NCBI RefSeq assembly: GCF_002699855.1
Contig: NZ_LKBW01000267.1
Location: 1 to 40,820, forward strand
DNA: 40,820 nt
Source of the DNA: Pseudomonas amygdali
GTDB taxonomy: Bacteria; Pseudomonadota; Gammaproteobacteria; Pseudomonadales; Pseudomonadaceae
Reading direction: 5' to 3'
Shown here: one piece after another, positions 25,301-32,412 of the stretch
Layout: every line of letters begins with the position of its first letter
Numbering within the stretch: the first letter of the stretch is position 1
The notes under the pieces: generated by a model
What the model saw: only the letters and a program-made list of their open reading frames with translations
Databases searched by the model: none
What the model was told of the DNA's origin: nothing
Translations under genes and position numbers: made by a program

Positions 25301-27232
25301 GCCGCGCACGATATGCACGAACGCATCCTGCAAGGTGTCATTGAGCTGTTGAATATCGAGGTTCAGACCTTCGCCATAGGTAAAGGCGAAGTCATGAATC
25401 CAGAATTCGCGACCATTGGCGTGGTGCAGGCGATACGGGAACTCGCCCAGTACACGCAGACCGAGGTTTTCATGAATCGGCAACACATCGGACAGTGCCA
25501 GCGGTGTGTCGGCGTGATACAGCTTGCAATGCAATTGCTGGCGGCCACCAGCCAGTGGCTGATAGAAGCTCATCACCAGCGGATTGGTTTCGCTCAGGCT
25601 CAGCACGTGCTGCATGTCGACCACCGCCGAATGCGCAGCAAAGCGCTCGCGGTAGCCGGCCGGGAAACCTTTCGGGAAATCGGCCAGCACGTTGGTGCCG
25701 TGGGCCTCGCCAAAGCTCTCGACCACAAGACTGGCGTAGTCGTCTTTCCACGAGCGACAGGCCTGAATGACTTCGTTTTCCAGCTGGGCAACGTCGATGT
25801 CCAGATTGACCTTCGGATCGACCCGCAGGATCAACTGCACACGCGCCAGCACGGATTCAGAGAAGAACGTCCAGAACTCGCAATCGCTGGCTTTCAGGCG
25901 ATCCATCAATACCTGCTGGATCTTCTGGCGCACTTCGGTTGAATACACGTCGCGCGGCACATAAGCCAGGCAGTAGCAGAAACGGCCGTATGGGTCCTTG
26001 CGCAGGAACACGCGAATCTTGTTGCGCTCCTGAATCTGCACGATGGACATGACCGTAGTGAACAACTCGTCCACCGGCGTCTGGAACAAGTCGTCACGGG
26101 GCAGCACTTCGACGACCTGCGCCAACTCCTTGCCCAGGTGCGCCTTGGCGTCGAAACCGGAACGGCGCTCGACTTCTGCGACCTTGCGACGGATGTACGG
26201 GATCTGCCGTACGCTCTCGCCATACACCGACGAGGTGTACAGGCCCATGAAGCGACATTCCTTGATGACCTTGCCCGAGGCATCGATCTGCCGGATCGAC
26301 ACGTAATCCGGATAGGCAGGACGGTGTACGCGGCTTGGATGCGCCGCCTTGGCAAACGACAGCAGCACCGGCTCTTGCAGGTATTTCACTGCGTAGTCTT
26401 CGATGTGCAGCTCTTCGCGGGTCAGACCGGGGCGTAACAGTCGGGTCAGCCCCAGGAAAGACGACTCGTCATACACCAACTGGCCGCCTTCGGCGTCGTT
26501 GCGTACTTCAAACTCTTCATAACCCAGAAAGGTGAAGTGGTTATCCACCAGCCATTGCAGGAAGACCTTGATCTCGGCCTTCTCTTCGACGTCGGTATTG
26601 GATTCGTTGGCATCGATACTGGCCAGCAGCTCATGCAGACGCGCTTTCATCGGCCCGAAGTCTTCGACGGCAGCACGTACCTCGCCCAGCACCTGCCCCA
26701 GCTCGCGAGCCAGCACATTCAACTCGCTGACGTTGGCGCAGCGGTCGATCTCCAGGTACATCAGCGATTCCTGCAGCACGTCCTCGCCGGTGGTGCCCTT
26801 GGGCAGCAGCTCCAACAGTTCGCCAGCAGCGCCGCGACGCACGCTCAGTACGGTGGTCTGCAGGGTGTGGATGCTGTAACCGCGACGGTTCAGCTCGGTA
26901 CGCACGGAGTCGACCAGAAACGGCAGGTCGTGATGCAGCACTTCAACGGCAGTATGAGTCGACTGCCAGCCGTGGCGCTCGTAATCAGGGTTGTAGACCC
27001 GGACCTGCGGGTGAGCGTGCTCGAAACGCTCCAGCAGGCGCCATGCGGACAAGGTGCAGCCTGCCAGGTCGGACAGACGCCGCTGGGTGAGTTCGTCGAG
27101 GGAAATGATGCCGAAGAATTGCTCGGCAAACAGCGCCACTTGTGGCAGTGCCTGTTCGCTGATGTGCTGAGCCAGTGCCGCTTGCAGTTGATGCTGGAAG
27201 TCGGCCTTGCTGGCTGCGGTGAAGAACGCCAT
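22373..27232 (-). CDS. gdhB: NAD-specific glutamate dehydrogenase, 180-kDa class
   Basis: This enzyme oxidatively deaminates L-glutamate to 2-oxoglutarate and ammonia with NAD+, a catabolic role. At 1619 aa it has the length of the large (GDH_180/L-GDH) class. The N-terminal third holds ACT-like regulatory regions. The dehydrogenase core begins near KFEIFVYSPRVEGVHLRFG, then GGLRWSDREEDFRTEVLGL and the catalytic-lysine stretch VPVGAKGGFVPRR (Lys near residue 851). The nucleotide-binding half follows (DMAGDVFGNGLLMS, then GEGGNLGMTQLGRVEF). The C-terminal region of about 400 residues is typical of the class and helical. There is no sign of interruption. It is a single-gene unit on the minus strand. 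Confidence 0.95.
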   Translation of the reverse strand: MAFFTAASKADFQHQLQAALAQHISEQALPQVALFAEQFFGIISLDELTQRRLSDLAGCTLSAWRLLERFEHAHPQVRVYNPDYERHGWQSTHTAVEVLHHDLPFLVDSVRTELNRRGYSIHTLQTTVLSVRRGAAGELLELLPKGTTGEDVLQESLMYLEIDRCANVSELNVLARELGQVLGEVRAAVEDFGPMKARLHELLASIDANESNTDVEEKAEIKVFLQWLVDNHFTFLGYEEFEVRNDAEGGQLVYDESSFLGLTRLLRPGLTREELHIEDYAVKYLQEPVLLSFAKAAHPSRVHRPAYPDYVSIRQIDASGKVIKECRFMGLYTSSVYGESVRQIPYIRRKVAEVERRSGFDAKAHLGKELAQVVEVLPRDDLFQTPVDELFTTVMSIVQIQERNKIRVFLRKDPYGRFCYCLAYVPRDVYSTEVRQKIQQVLMDRLKASDCEFWTFFSESVLARVQLILRVDPKVNLDIDVAQLENEVIQACRSWKDDYASLVVESFGEAHGTNVLADFPKGFPAGYRERFAAHSAVVDMQHVLSLSETNPLVMSFYQPLAGGRQQLHCKLYHADTPLALSDVLPIHENLGLRVLGEFPYRLHHANGREFWIHDFAFTYGEGLNLDIQQLNDTLQDAFVHIVRGDAENDAFNRLVLTAGLPWRDVALLRAYARYLKQIRLGFDLGYIASTLNNHTDIARELTRLFKTRFYLARKLGSDDLDDKQLRLEQAILTALDDVQVLNEDRILRRYLDLIKATLRTNFYQADANGQSKGYFSFKFNPRLIPELPKPVPKFEIFVYSPRVEGVHLRFGNVARGGLRWSDREEDFRTEVLGLVKAQQVKNSVIVPVGAKGGFVPRRLPTTGNRDEVQAEAIACYRIFISGLLDITDNLKEGVLVPPVNVVRHDDDDPYLVVAADKGTATFSDIANGIAIDYGFWLGDAFASGGSAGYDHKKMGITAKGAWVGVQRHFRERDINVQQDSISVIGIGDMAGDVFGNGLLMSDKLQLVAAFNHLHIFIDPNPDPASSFVERQRLFNLPRSSWTDYDTSIMSAGGGIFPRSLKSIAITEQMKARFDIKADKLTPTELLHALLKAPVDLLWNGGIGTYVKSSEESHADVGDKANDALRVDGNELRCKVVGEGGNLGMTQLGRVEFGLNGGATNTDFIDNAGGVDCSDHEVNIKILLNEVVQAGDMTEKQRNQLLESMTDEVGHLVLGNNYKQTQALSLAARRAYERIAEYKRLMNDLEARGKLDRAIEFLPAEEQIAERVAAKQGLSRAELSVLISYSKIDLKEALLESRVPDDDYLARDMETAFPPSLGARFSTAMRSHRLKREIVSTQIANDLVNHMGITFVQRLKESTGMSAAAVAGAYVIVRDIFHLPHWFRQIEALDYKVSAEIQLALMDELMRLGRRATRWFLRSRRNELDAGRDVAHFGPHLAALGLKLDELLEDGPTREIWQTRYQAYVEAGVPELLARMVAGTTHLYTLLPIIEASDVTGQNAADVAKAYFAVGSALDITWYLQQISSLPVENNWQALAREAFRDDVDWQQRAITVSVLQMADGPSEIDARLALWLEQHSLMVERWRAMLVELRAASGTDYAMYAVANRELLDLAMSGQALTV

Positions 27233-27598
27233 CTGTGGTACTCCGCTTTGGCTTTTATTGGGGAGGCTTGAAGAAGGTGTTGCGACCGGTGTGCCCTTAC
27301 ATTCACTTGCGTGGGCATAACCTGATCGAGTGTAAAGCTAAAGTACTAACGCGCGCTGTGTCAGGGTAGTCACATTTGAATGCGGGAATAAAAAACTGCG
27401 CGCATCCGACACCGTACACCACTCGTCTGCCATGCAGCTTAACGAGAGCTGACGGCGTGCTGCTTACGAGGCTGCGACATATTCGGTCATCAGGTCGCGT
27501 TAAAATCCGCACGATGGTGCCAAACATCCCCGACAAAATTTACTCGGGACTGGCAAAATCCCCCTGACGCCTCAGTTGCCAAGACCCGGAGCCCCATC
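27233..27598. other. Divergent intergenic region, gdhB / small protein
   Basis: This gap of 366 bases must hold the promoters of gdhB (minus) and the 119-aa protein gene (plus). I see AT-rich patches (for example GGGAATAAAAAACTG near 27382 and GCGTTAAAATCC near 27497, the latter a possible -10 for the plus gene). I see no convincing consensus promoter, RNA gene or repeat. Confidence 0.4.
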
Positions 27599-27958
27599 AT
27601 GCAAATCAAGACCGCCAGCCTCATCGCCAACCCGTGCGACGACGAATACGACGACATGGCGCTGCTTTGCTGCCACGCAGAGAACGGCGTGCTGTTTTCC
27701 CTGACCCGCTTCCCGGACGAGAACGAAGTGGAAATCACTGTCAGCGATGAAAAGTCACTGAATGTGTCCAGCCTGAAAGTCAGCTTCAGTGCCGAGCGCC
27801 TGTTGGTGGAAATCACCCCGGAGGACGCGAAGCAGCTCGATGGCCACCACCAGTATGAAATTCTGCACGGCACCGACGCAGCCGAGCTGCAGGATGTTCA
27901 CCACACGCTACAGATCATTCTTGAAAACGTGGGCGAGTACACCAGCACGATCAGTTAA
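27599..27958 (+). CDS. Conserved-looking small protein of unknown function
   Basis: This 119-aa acidic soluble protein has no signal peptide or membrane segment. It reads as alternating strands (GVLFSLTRFPDENEVEITVSD, then LKVSFSAERLLVEITPEDA) and ends in a helix (LQDVHHTLQIILENVGEY). Three cysteines lie near the N-terminus (CDDEYDDMALLCC). The ATG at 27599 is preceded by CCGGAG about 7 bases upstream. I do not recognise the family. It lies 46 bases before an amidohydrolase pseudogene on the same strand, so the two may share a transcript. Confidence 0.75.
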   Translation: MQIKTASLIANPCDDEYDDMALLCCHAENGVLFSLTRFPDENEVEITVSDEKSLNVSSLKVSFSAERLLVEITPEDAKQLDGHHQYEILHGTDAAELQDVHHTLQIILENVGEYTSTIS

Positions 27959-28004
27959 CGGGCAAAACCGCTAGAGTGAGTACTTCGCCGTACAGGAGCC
28001 CGTC

Positions 28005-28751
28005 ATGAACCGCATTTTCGACGCCCACTGCCATATCATCGACCCGCACTTCCCGCTGATCGCCAATAACGGCTACCTGCCGGACCCGTTCGGCGTCGGA
28101 GACTAGCTTGCGACGGTCCAGCCGCTGGGCGTTCAGGGCGGCGCGGTGGTGTCCGGGTCCTTTCAGGGCTTTGATCAGGGTTATTTACTTCAGGCGCTGC
28201 GCTTGCTGGGGCCGGGCTTCGTCGGTGTCACTCAACTGCCCGCCAGTGTCACCGATACTGAACTGGACACCCTCAATGCCGCAGGCGTGCGCGCCCTGCG
28301 TTTCAATCTCAAGCGCGGCGGCTCGGAGCAGCTCGACCAGCTGGAAGCGCTGGCCGTGCGAGTGCATGAACGCGCAGGCTGGCATTCGGAGCTGTACATC
28401 GACTCCCGAGAACTGGCGGAAATAGAAACCCGTCTGCTGAAATTGCCAGCGATCAGCATCGATCACCTGGGATTGAGCGCCGAAGGATTGCCCGTGGTGC
28501 TGCGTCTTGCCGAGCGCGGTGTGCGGGTCAAGGCCTGTGGTTTTGGACGCGTTGACTTCCCGGTGCGCGAAGCACTCAGGGATATCCATGCCGCCAATCC
28601 GAATGCGTTGATGTTCGGCACTGACCTGCCCTCCACGCGAGCGCCCCGCCCTTTCCAGCCTGACGATATCGAATTGCTGATCGACGCACTGGGTGAAGGC
28701 GGCGCCCGTCAGGCGTTGTGGGATAACGCAGCTGAATTCTATCGGCTCTAA
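28005..28751 (+). pseudogene. Amidohydrolase-family (TIM-barrel) protein with stop at codon 34
   Basis: The ATG at 28005 (CAGGAG upstream) opens MNRIFDAHCHIIDPHFPLI, which carries the metal-binding H-x-H of amidohydrolase-2 (Amidohydro_2, PF04909-like) enzymes at residues 8 and 10. Codon 34 is TAG (28104). The same frame then runs intact to TAA at 28749: LATVQPLGVQGGAVVSGSFQGFDQ, then ISIDHLGLSAEG, then NALMFGTDLPSTRAP (the catalytic-Asp region), total 248 codons plus stop. TAG most likely arose from a Tyr codon (TAT/TAC), since DYLATV-like sequence is usual there. Restart at a GTG near 28146 would lose the HxH site, so activity is unlikely. The substrate is unknown; related proteins act on lactones or as decarboxylases. 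Confidence 0.82.
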
Positions 28752-28961
28752 CCCTGCCGCATTCGACGGCCTGACCCTGTCGTCCTACACGCCCATACAC
28801 AGAACATGTAGGGCAATTCCCAGTTAAATGACGTATGCGTCTCTAAATGCAATAAAAAACGCGGTAGTCGTTAGTCGATACCTGCCTGGATGGATTAAAG
28901 TATCGCCCCCAGCTCAGCAGTCACCAGACACAGCTGATCACCCTGCCAGGAACCGTCACCG

Positions 28962-29921
28962 ATGGAACATCGTGAAGCGCTGATTGCGCTGCGAACCTTT
29001 CTTTCAACGCAGATCCTTGGCCAGGAAAAGCTGATCGAACGCCTGCTCATCGCCCTGCTTGCCGACGGTCACATGCTGGTCGAAGGCGCACCCGGCCTGG
29101 CCAAGACCAAGGCCATCAAGGAACTGGCAGAAGGCATCGAAGCACAGTTCCACCGCATTCAGTTCACCCCCGACCTGCTGCCTGCCGACATCACCGGTAC
29201 GGAAATCTATCGCCCGGAAACCGGCAGTTTCGTATTCCAGCAAGGGCCGATCTTCCACAATCTGGTACTGGCCGACGAAATCAACCGTGCGCCGGCCAAG
29301 GTTCAGTCAGCGCTGCTCGAAGCCATGGCCGAACGCCAGGTGAGCGTGGGCCGCAGCACCTACGACCTGTCACCGCTGTTTCTGGTCATGGCCACCCAGA
29401 ACCCCATTGAGCAGGAAGGCACCTACCCGTTGCCAGAAGCTCAGCTCGATCGCTTTCTGATGCACGTCAAGATCGGTTTCCCGGATGCCGCCGTCGAACG
29501 CAAGATCCTGCAACAGGCGCGTGGCGAAGCCCTGAATGGCGAAACCAAGCCGGAACGCCGTGTCAGCCAGCAGGCGATCTTTGCCGCACGCAAGGAAATT
29601 CTCGGCCTGTACATGGCCGATGCGGTCGAGGAGTACCTGGTGCAACTGGTCATGGCCACCCGGACCCCGGCCAAATTCGACCCGGAACTGGCCGAGTGGA
29701 TTGCCTACGGTGCCAGCCCGCGTGGTTCCATTTCGCTGGAGCGCTGCGCCCGCGCACATGCCTGGCTGGCCGGACGTGACTTCGTCAGCCCCGAAGACAT
29801 TCAGGCAGTGCTGTTCGATGTATTGCGCCACCGGATCATCCTGTCGTTCGAAGCCGAAGCTGCCGGTATCGATCAGGATCGCGTGATTCAGCGCATCCTC
29901 GACGTCGTGGCCGTCGCCTGA
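28962..29921 (+). CDS. MoxR-family AAA+ ATPase
   Basis: This 319-aa MoxR chaperone-like ATPase has Walker A GAPGLAKT at residues 42-49, Walker B LVLADEIN (Asp105-Glu106), sensor/arginine regions in ATQNPIEQEGTYPLPEAQLDRFL, and the lid GASPRGSISLERCARAHAW. MoxR ATPases work with VWA-domain proteins to assemble or activate protein complexes, often at the envelope. It heads a tight operon with DUF58, DUF4381, two VWA proteins and BatD (the next gene starts 4 bases later). The 210-base upstream gap has AT-rich stretches but no clear promoter consensus. Confidence 0.93.
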   Translation: MEHREALIALRTFLSTQILGQEKLIERLLIALLADGHMLVEGAPGLAKTKAIKELAEGIEAQFHRIQFTPDLLPADITGTEIYRPETGSFVFQQGPIFHNLVLADEINRAPAKVQSALLEAMAERQVSVGRSTYDLSPLFLVMATQNPIEQEGTYPLPEAQLDRFLMHVKIGFPDAAVERKILQQARGEALNGETKPERRVSQQAIFAARKEILGLYMADAVEEYLVQLVMATRTPAKFDPELAEWIAYGASPRGSISLERCARAHAWLAGRDFVSPEDIQAVLFDVLRHRIILSFEAEAAGIDQDRVIQRILDVVAVA

Positions 29922-29925
29922 GCCC

Positions 29926-30870
29926 ATGCAACCCTACCTGATCCCCCAGCCGGGCATCCGCGTCAGCCTCAGCGAGCTGATCGAAATGCGTCATCGGGTG
30001 CGGGAAGTGCAGCTGTTCTCTACGCCCAGCCAACTCAGCCCGTTGATCGGCCTGCACCATTCCAAACTGCGCGGGCGCGGCGTGGATTTCGATCAGGTGC
30101 GGGTCTATCAGGCTGGCGACGACGTGCGCAGCATCGACTGGCGAGTGACCGCACGCACTCAGGAGCCGCACACCAAGCTGTTCCACGAAGAACGCGAGCG
30201 GCCGATTTTCATTCTGGTGGAGCAAAGCCGTCGACTGTTCTTCGGCTCCGCCCTGATGTTCAAGTCGGTACTCGCGGCCCAGGCTGCCGCGCTGATCGGC
30301 TGGGCCGCGCTGGAACACAACGACCGGGTCGGCGGGCTGGTGTTCGGCGATAACGAGCACTACGAGATCAAGCCCCGACGCAGCAAACAAAGCCTGTTGC
30401 AGTTGCTCAACCGACTGGTGCGGGTCAATCAGTCACTGCACACCGAGATCCCGGCAGACCGCGATGCCTTCGGCACTGCGCTGCGTCGCGCTAGGGAAGT
30501 GCTGCGCCCTGGCAGCCTGGTCATCGTGTTGTGCGACGAACGCGCCCTTTCCGATGCTGCCGAACAACAGTTGAGCCTGCTGTCACGCCACAGCGACCTG
30601 CTGTTGCTGCCATTGTCCGACCCACTGGACCGTGCGCTGCCCGCTGCGGGCCTGCTGCGCTTTGCCGAACGCGGCGCGCAGCTGGAACTCGATACCCTCA
30701 ACCCCGAACTGCGCCGCGCCTACCGGCAACAGGGCGAAGACCGCTCTGCGCGCTGGGAATTGCTGGCGCAGAAACTGCGGGTATTGCTAATGCCCTTGAG
30801 CACCCAGGCGGAACTCGTTGAACAATTGCGCGAATACCTCAACGCAAAGCGTCCGGTGAAGCGCAAATGA
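29926..30870 (+). CDS. DUF58 domain protein of the moxR/bat operon
   Basis: This 314-aa soluble protein carries the DUF58 signature GRGVDFDQVRVYQAGDDVRSIDW at about residues 46-68, followed by a VWA-like Rossmann region. Where a metal site DxSxS would be expected it reads FILVEQSRRLFFG, so the site has Glu in place of Asp and is not canonical. A basic tail (LNAKRPVKRK) ends it. DUF58 proteins are partners of MoxR in many bacteria, with no defined biochemical role. It overlaps the DUF4381 gene by 4 bases. Confidence 0.88.
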   Translation: MQPYLIPQPGIRVSLSELIEMRHRVREVQLFSTPSQLSPLIGLHHSKLRGRGVDFDQVRVYQAGDDVRSIDWRVTARTQEPHTKLFHEERERPIFILVEQSRRLFFGSALMFKSVLAAQAAALIGWAALEHNDRVGGLVFGDNEHYEIKPRRSKQSLLQLLNRLVRVNQSLHTEIPADRDAFGTALRRAREVLRPGSLVIVLCDERALSDAAEQQLSLLSRHSDLLLLPLSDPLDRALPAAGLLRFAERGAQLELDTLNPELRRAYRQQGEDRSARWELLAQKLRVLLMPLSTQAELVEQLREYLNAKRPVKRK

Positions 30871-31361
30871 ATCCGCTCGATCAGCTCGAGCCGCTGATTG
30901 CTCCCGAAGCCGTCGGCTTTTGGCCGCTTGCCCCGGGGTGGTGGCTGCTGCTGTTGCTGATCCCGGCAGTGGGCTGGGGCCTGTGGCGTTTGCGTGTACT
31001 GCTGCCGGTCAAGGCGCGCAAGGTTCGCAGCGAACAACCGCTGGACCCGGTTCGCCTCGCCGCCCTGGCGGAACTCGCCAGCTTGCCCAAGCCCTACGAT
31101 GGCGCCCCGGCAGGTGCCTGGCTGCAGCAGATCAACGGCCTGCTCAAACGCCTGTGCCGCAACCATTATCCGCACAGCCAGAGCCACACGCTGAACGGCC
31201 GAAAATGGCTGGCGTTCCTCGACAACCGCTGCCCGGCGGCAGGCCTGACGCGCTGGATGATTCTGGTCGAAGGTGCCTACAAACCCGAGTGCAAGCTGGA
31301 CGACAAGGCCATCACCGGGCTGACCCAGGCGGTTGATACCTGGATCCGCAAACATGTTTGA
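30867..31361 (+). CDS. DUF4381 single-pass membrane protein
   Basis: This 164-aa protein has a short N-terminus, one membrane helix (about 23-41, WWLLLLLIPAVGWGLWRLR) and a cytoplasmic domain with LAALAELASLPKPYDGAPAGAWLQQINGLLKRLCRNHYP and a HTLNGRKWLAFLD motif. It matches the DUF4381 family found in moxR/VWA operons. It overlaps both neighbours, by 4 bases with DUF58 and 8 with the VWA gene, which points to tight coupling. Its biochemical role is unknown. Confidence 0.85.
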   Translation: MNPLDQLEPLIAPEAVGFWPLAPGWWLLLLLIPAVGWGLWRLRVLLPVKARKVRSEQPLDPVRLAALAELASLPKPYDGAPAGAWLQQINGLLKRLCRNHYPHSQSHTLNGRKWLAFLDNRCPAAGLTRWMILVEGAYKPECKLDDKAITGLTQAVDTWIRKHV

Positions 31362-32412
31362 GTTCGTCTGGCCCTGGGTTTTCGCCCTGCTGCCGCTGCC
31401 GTGGCTGATGCGCGCCCTGCTGCCCATGGCCGACAGCGGCGAGCCGGCGCTAAAGGTCAGTTTTCTCAGTGAACTCGAAGGGCTGAGTGGACGCCGCGCC
31501 AAGGCCAATCTGCCGATCTGGAGACAGCGTGCGCCCTTTCTGCTCATCTGGCTGTTGCTGTTGATAGCCACCGCGCGACCGCAATGGCTGGGCGAGCCAC
31601 TGCCAGTGGCTGCCAGCGGGCGCGACCTGCTGGTGGCTGTCGACGTGTCCGGTTCCATGGACTACCCCGACATGCAGTGGAAAAGCGATGAAGTCAGCCG
31701 ACTGGTGCTGGTGCAACAGTTGCTCGGTGACTTTCTCGAGGGCCGCAAGGGCGACCGGGTCGGTTTGATCCTGTTTGGCACTCAGGCTTTTGTCCAGGCA
31801 CCGCTCACCTATGACCGGCGCACTGTAAGGGTCTGGCTTGACGAGGCAAAAATCGGTATTGCAGGCAAGAACACTGCGCTTGGCGATGCTATCGGTCTGG
31901 GCCTGAAACGCCTGCGCTTGCGCCCGGCCACCAGCCGCGTGCTGGTGCTGGTCACCGACGGTGCCAATAACGCCGGTCAGATCGATCCGATCACTGCCGC
32001 GCGGCTGGCTGCCGAAGAAGGCGTAAAAATCTACCCCATCGGTATTGGCTCGGACCCCGACAAGGACGCGCTGCAAAGCGTCCTCGGCCTCAATCCGAGC
32101 CTTGATCTGGACGAGCCGACGCTCAAGGAAATCGCCAGCCTCAGTGGCGGCCAGTATTTCCGTGCTCGCGACGGCGACCAACTGGAAAAGATTCGCGCCA
32201 CCCTGGACAGCCTGGAACCGGTTGCCCAGCAGCCCACCCAGGCACGTCCGGCGCAGACGCTTTATCAATGGCCGCTGGCGACAGCCCTGCTGTTGAGCGT
32301 ACTGCTGGTACTGCGTGAACTGTGGCCAAACAATGCGCTGCAACGCCTGCTGACTGTCGTGCGTTCCGTCAACTGGCGTGAGCGCGTCAAAAGCCTCTGG
32401 AGGTCGCGATGA
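31354..32412 (+). CDS. VWA-domain membrane protein, BatA-like, intact MIDAS
   Basis: The 352-aa protein has a hydrophobic N-terminus (two helices, at about 5-22 and 61-75), a VWA domain with canonical metal site DVSGSM (Asp97, Ser99, Ser101), the LVTDGANNAG region, and a C-terminal helix (ATALLLSVLLVLREL). I chose the ATG at 31354 (MFEFVWPWVFALLPLPW), the usual BatA-like start; it overlaps the previous stop. BatA proteins sit in the inner membrane with the VWA domain exposed and work with MoxR. It overlaps the next gene by 4 bases (ATGA). Confidence 0.9.
   Translation: MFEFVWPWVFALLPLPWLMRALLPMADSGEPALKVSFLSELEGLSGRRAKANLPIWRQRAPFLLIWLLLLIATARPQWLGEPLPVAASGRDLLVAVDVSGSMDYPDMQWKSDEVSRLVLVQQLLGDFLEGRKGDRVGLILFGTQAFVQAPLTYDRRTVRVWLDEAKIGIAGKNTALGDAIGLGLKRLRLRPATSRVLVLVTDGANNAGQIDPITAARLAAEEGVKIYPIGIGSDPDKDALQSVLGLNPSLDLDEPTLKEIASLSGGQYFRARDGDQLEKIRATLDSLEPVAQQPTQARPAQTLYQWPLATALLLSVLLVLRELWPNNALQRLLTVVRSVNWRERVKSLWRSR

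Noticed and set aside
23603..25942. A 779-codon open frame opposite gdhB
   Set aside because: It is an antisense shadow created by strong codon bias; the translation is His/Gln/Arg-rich with no domain, while gdhB is full length and intact.
8557..28106. Stop-codon reassignment or programmed readthrough explaining the internal stops
   Set aside because: All three stop codons are involved, the bases after each stop differ with no shared readthrough context, and intact genes in the window end normally with the same stops.
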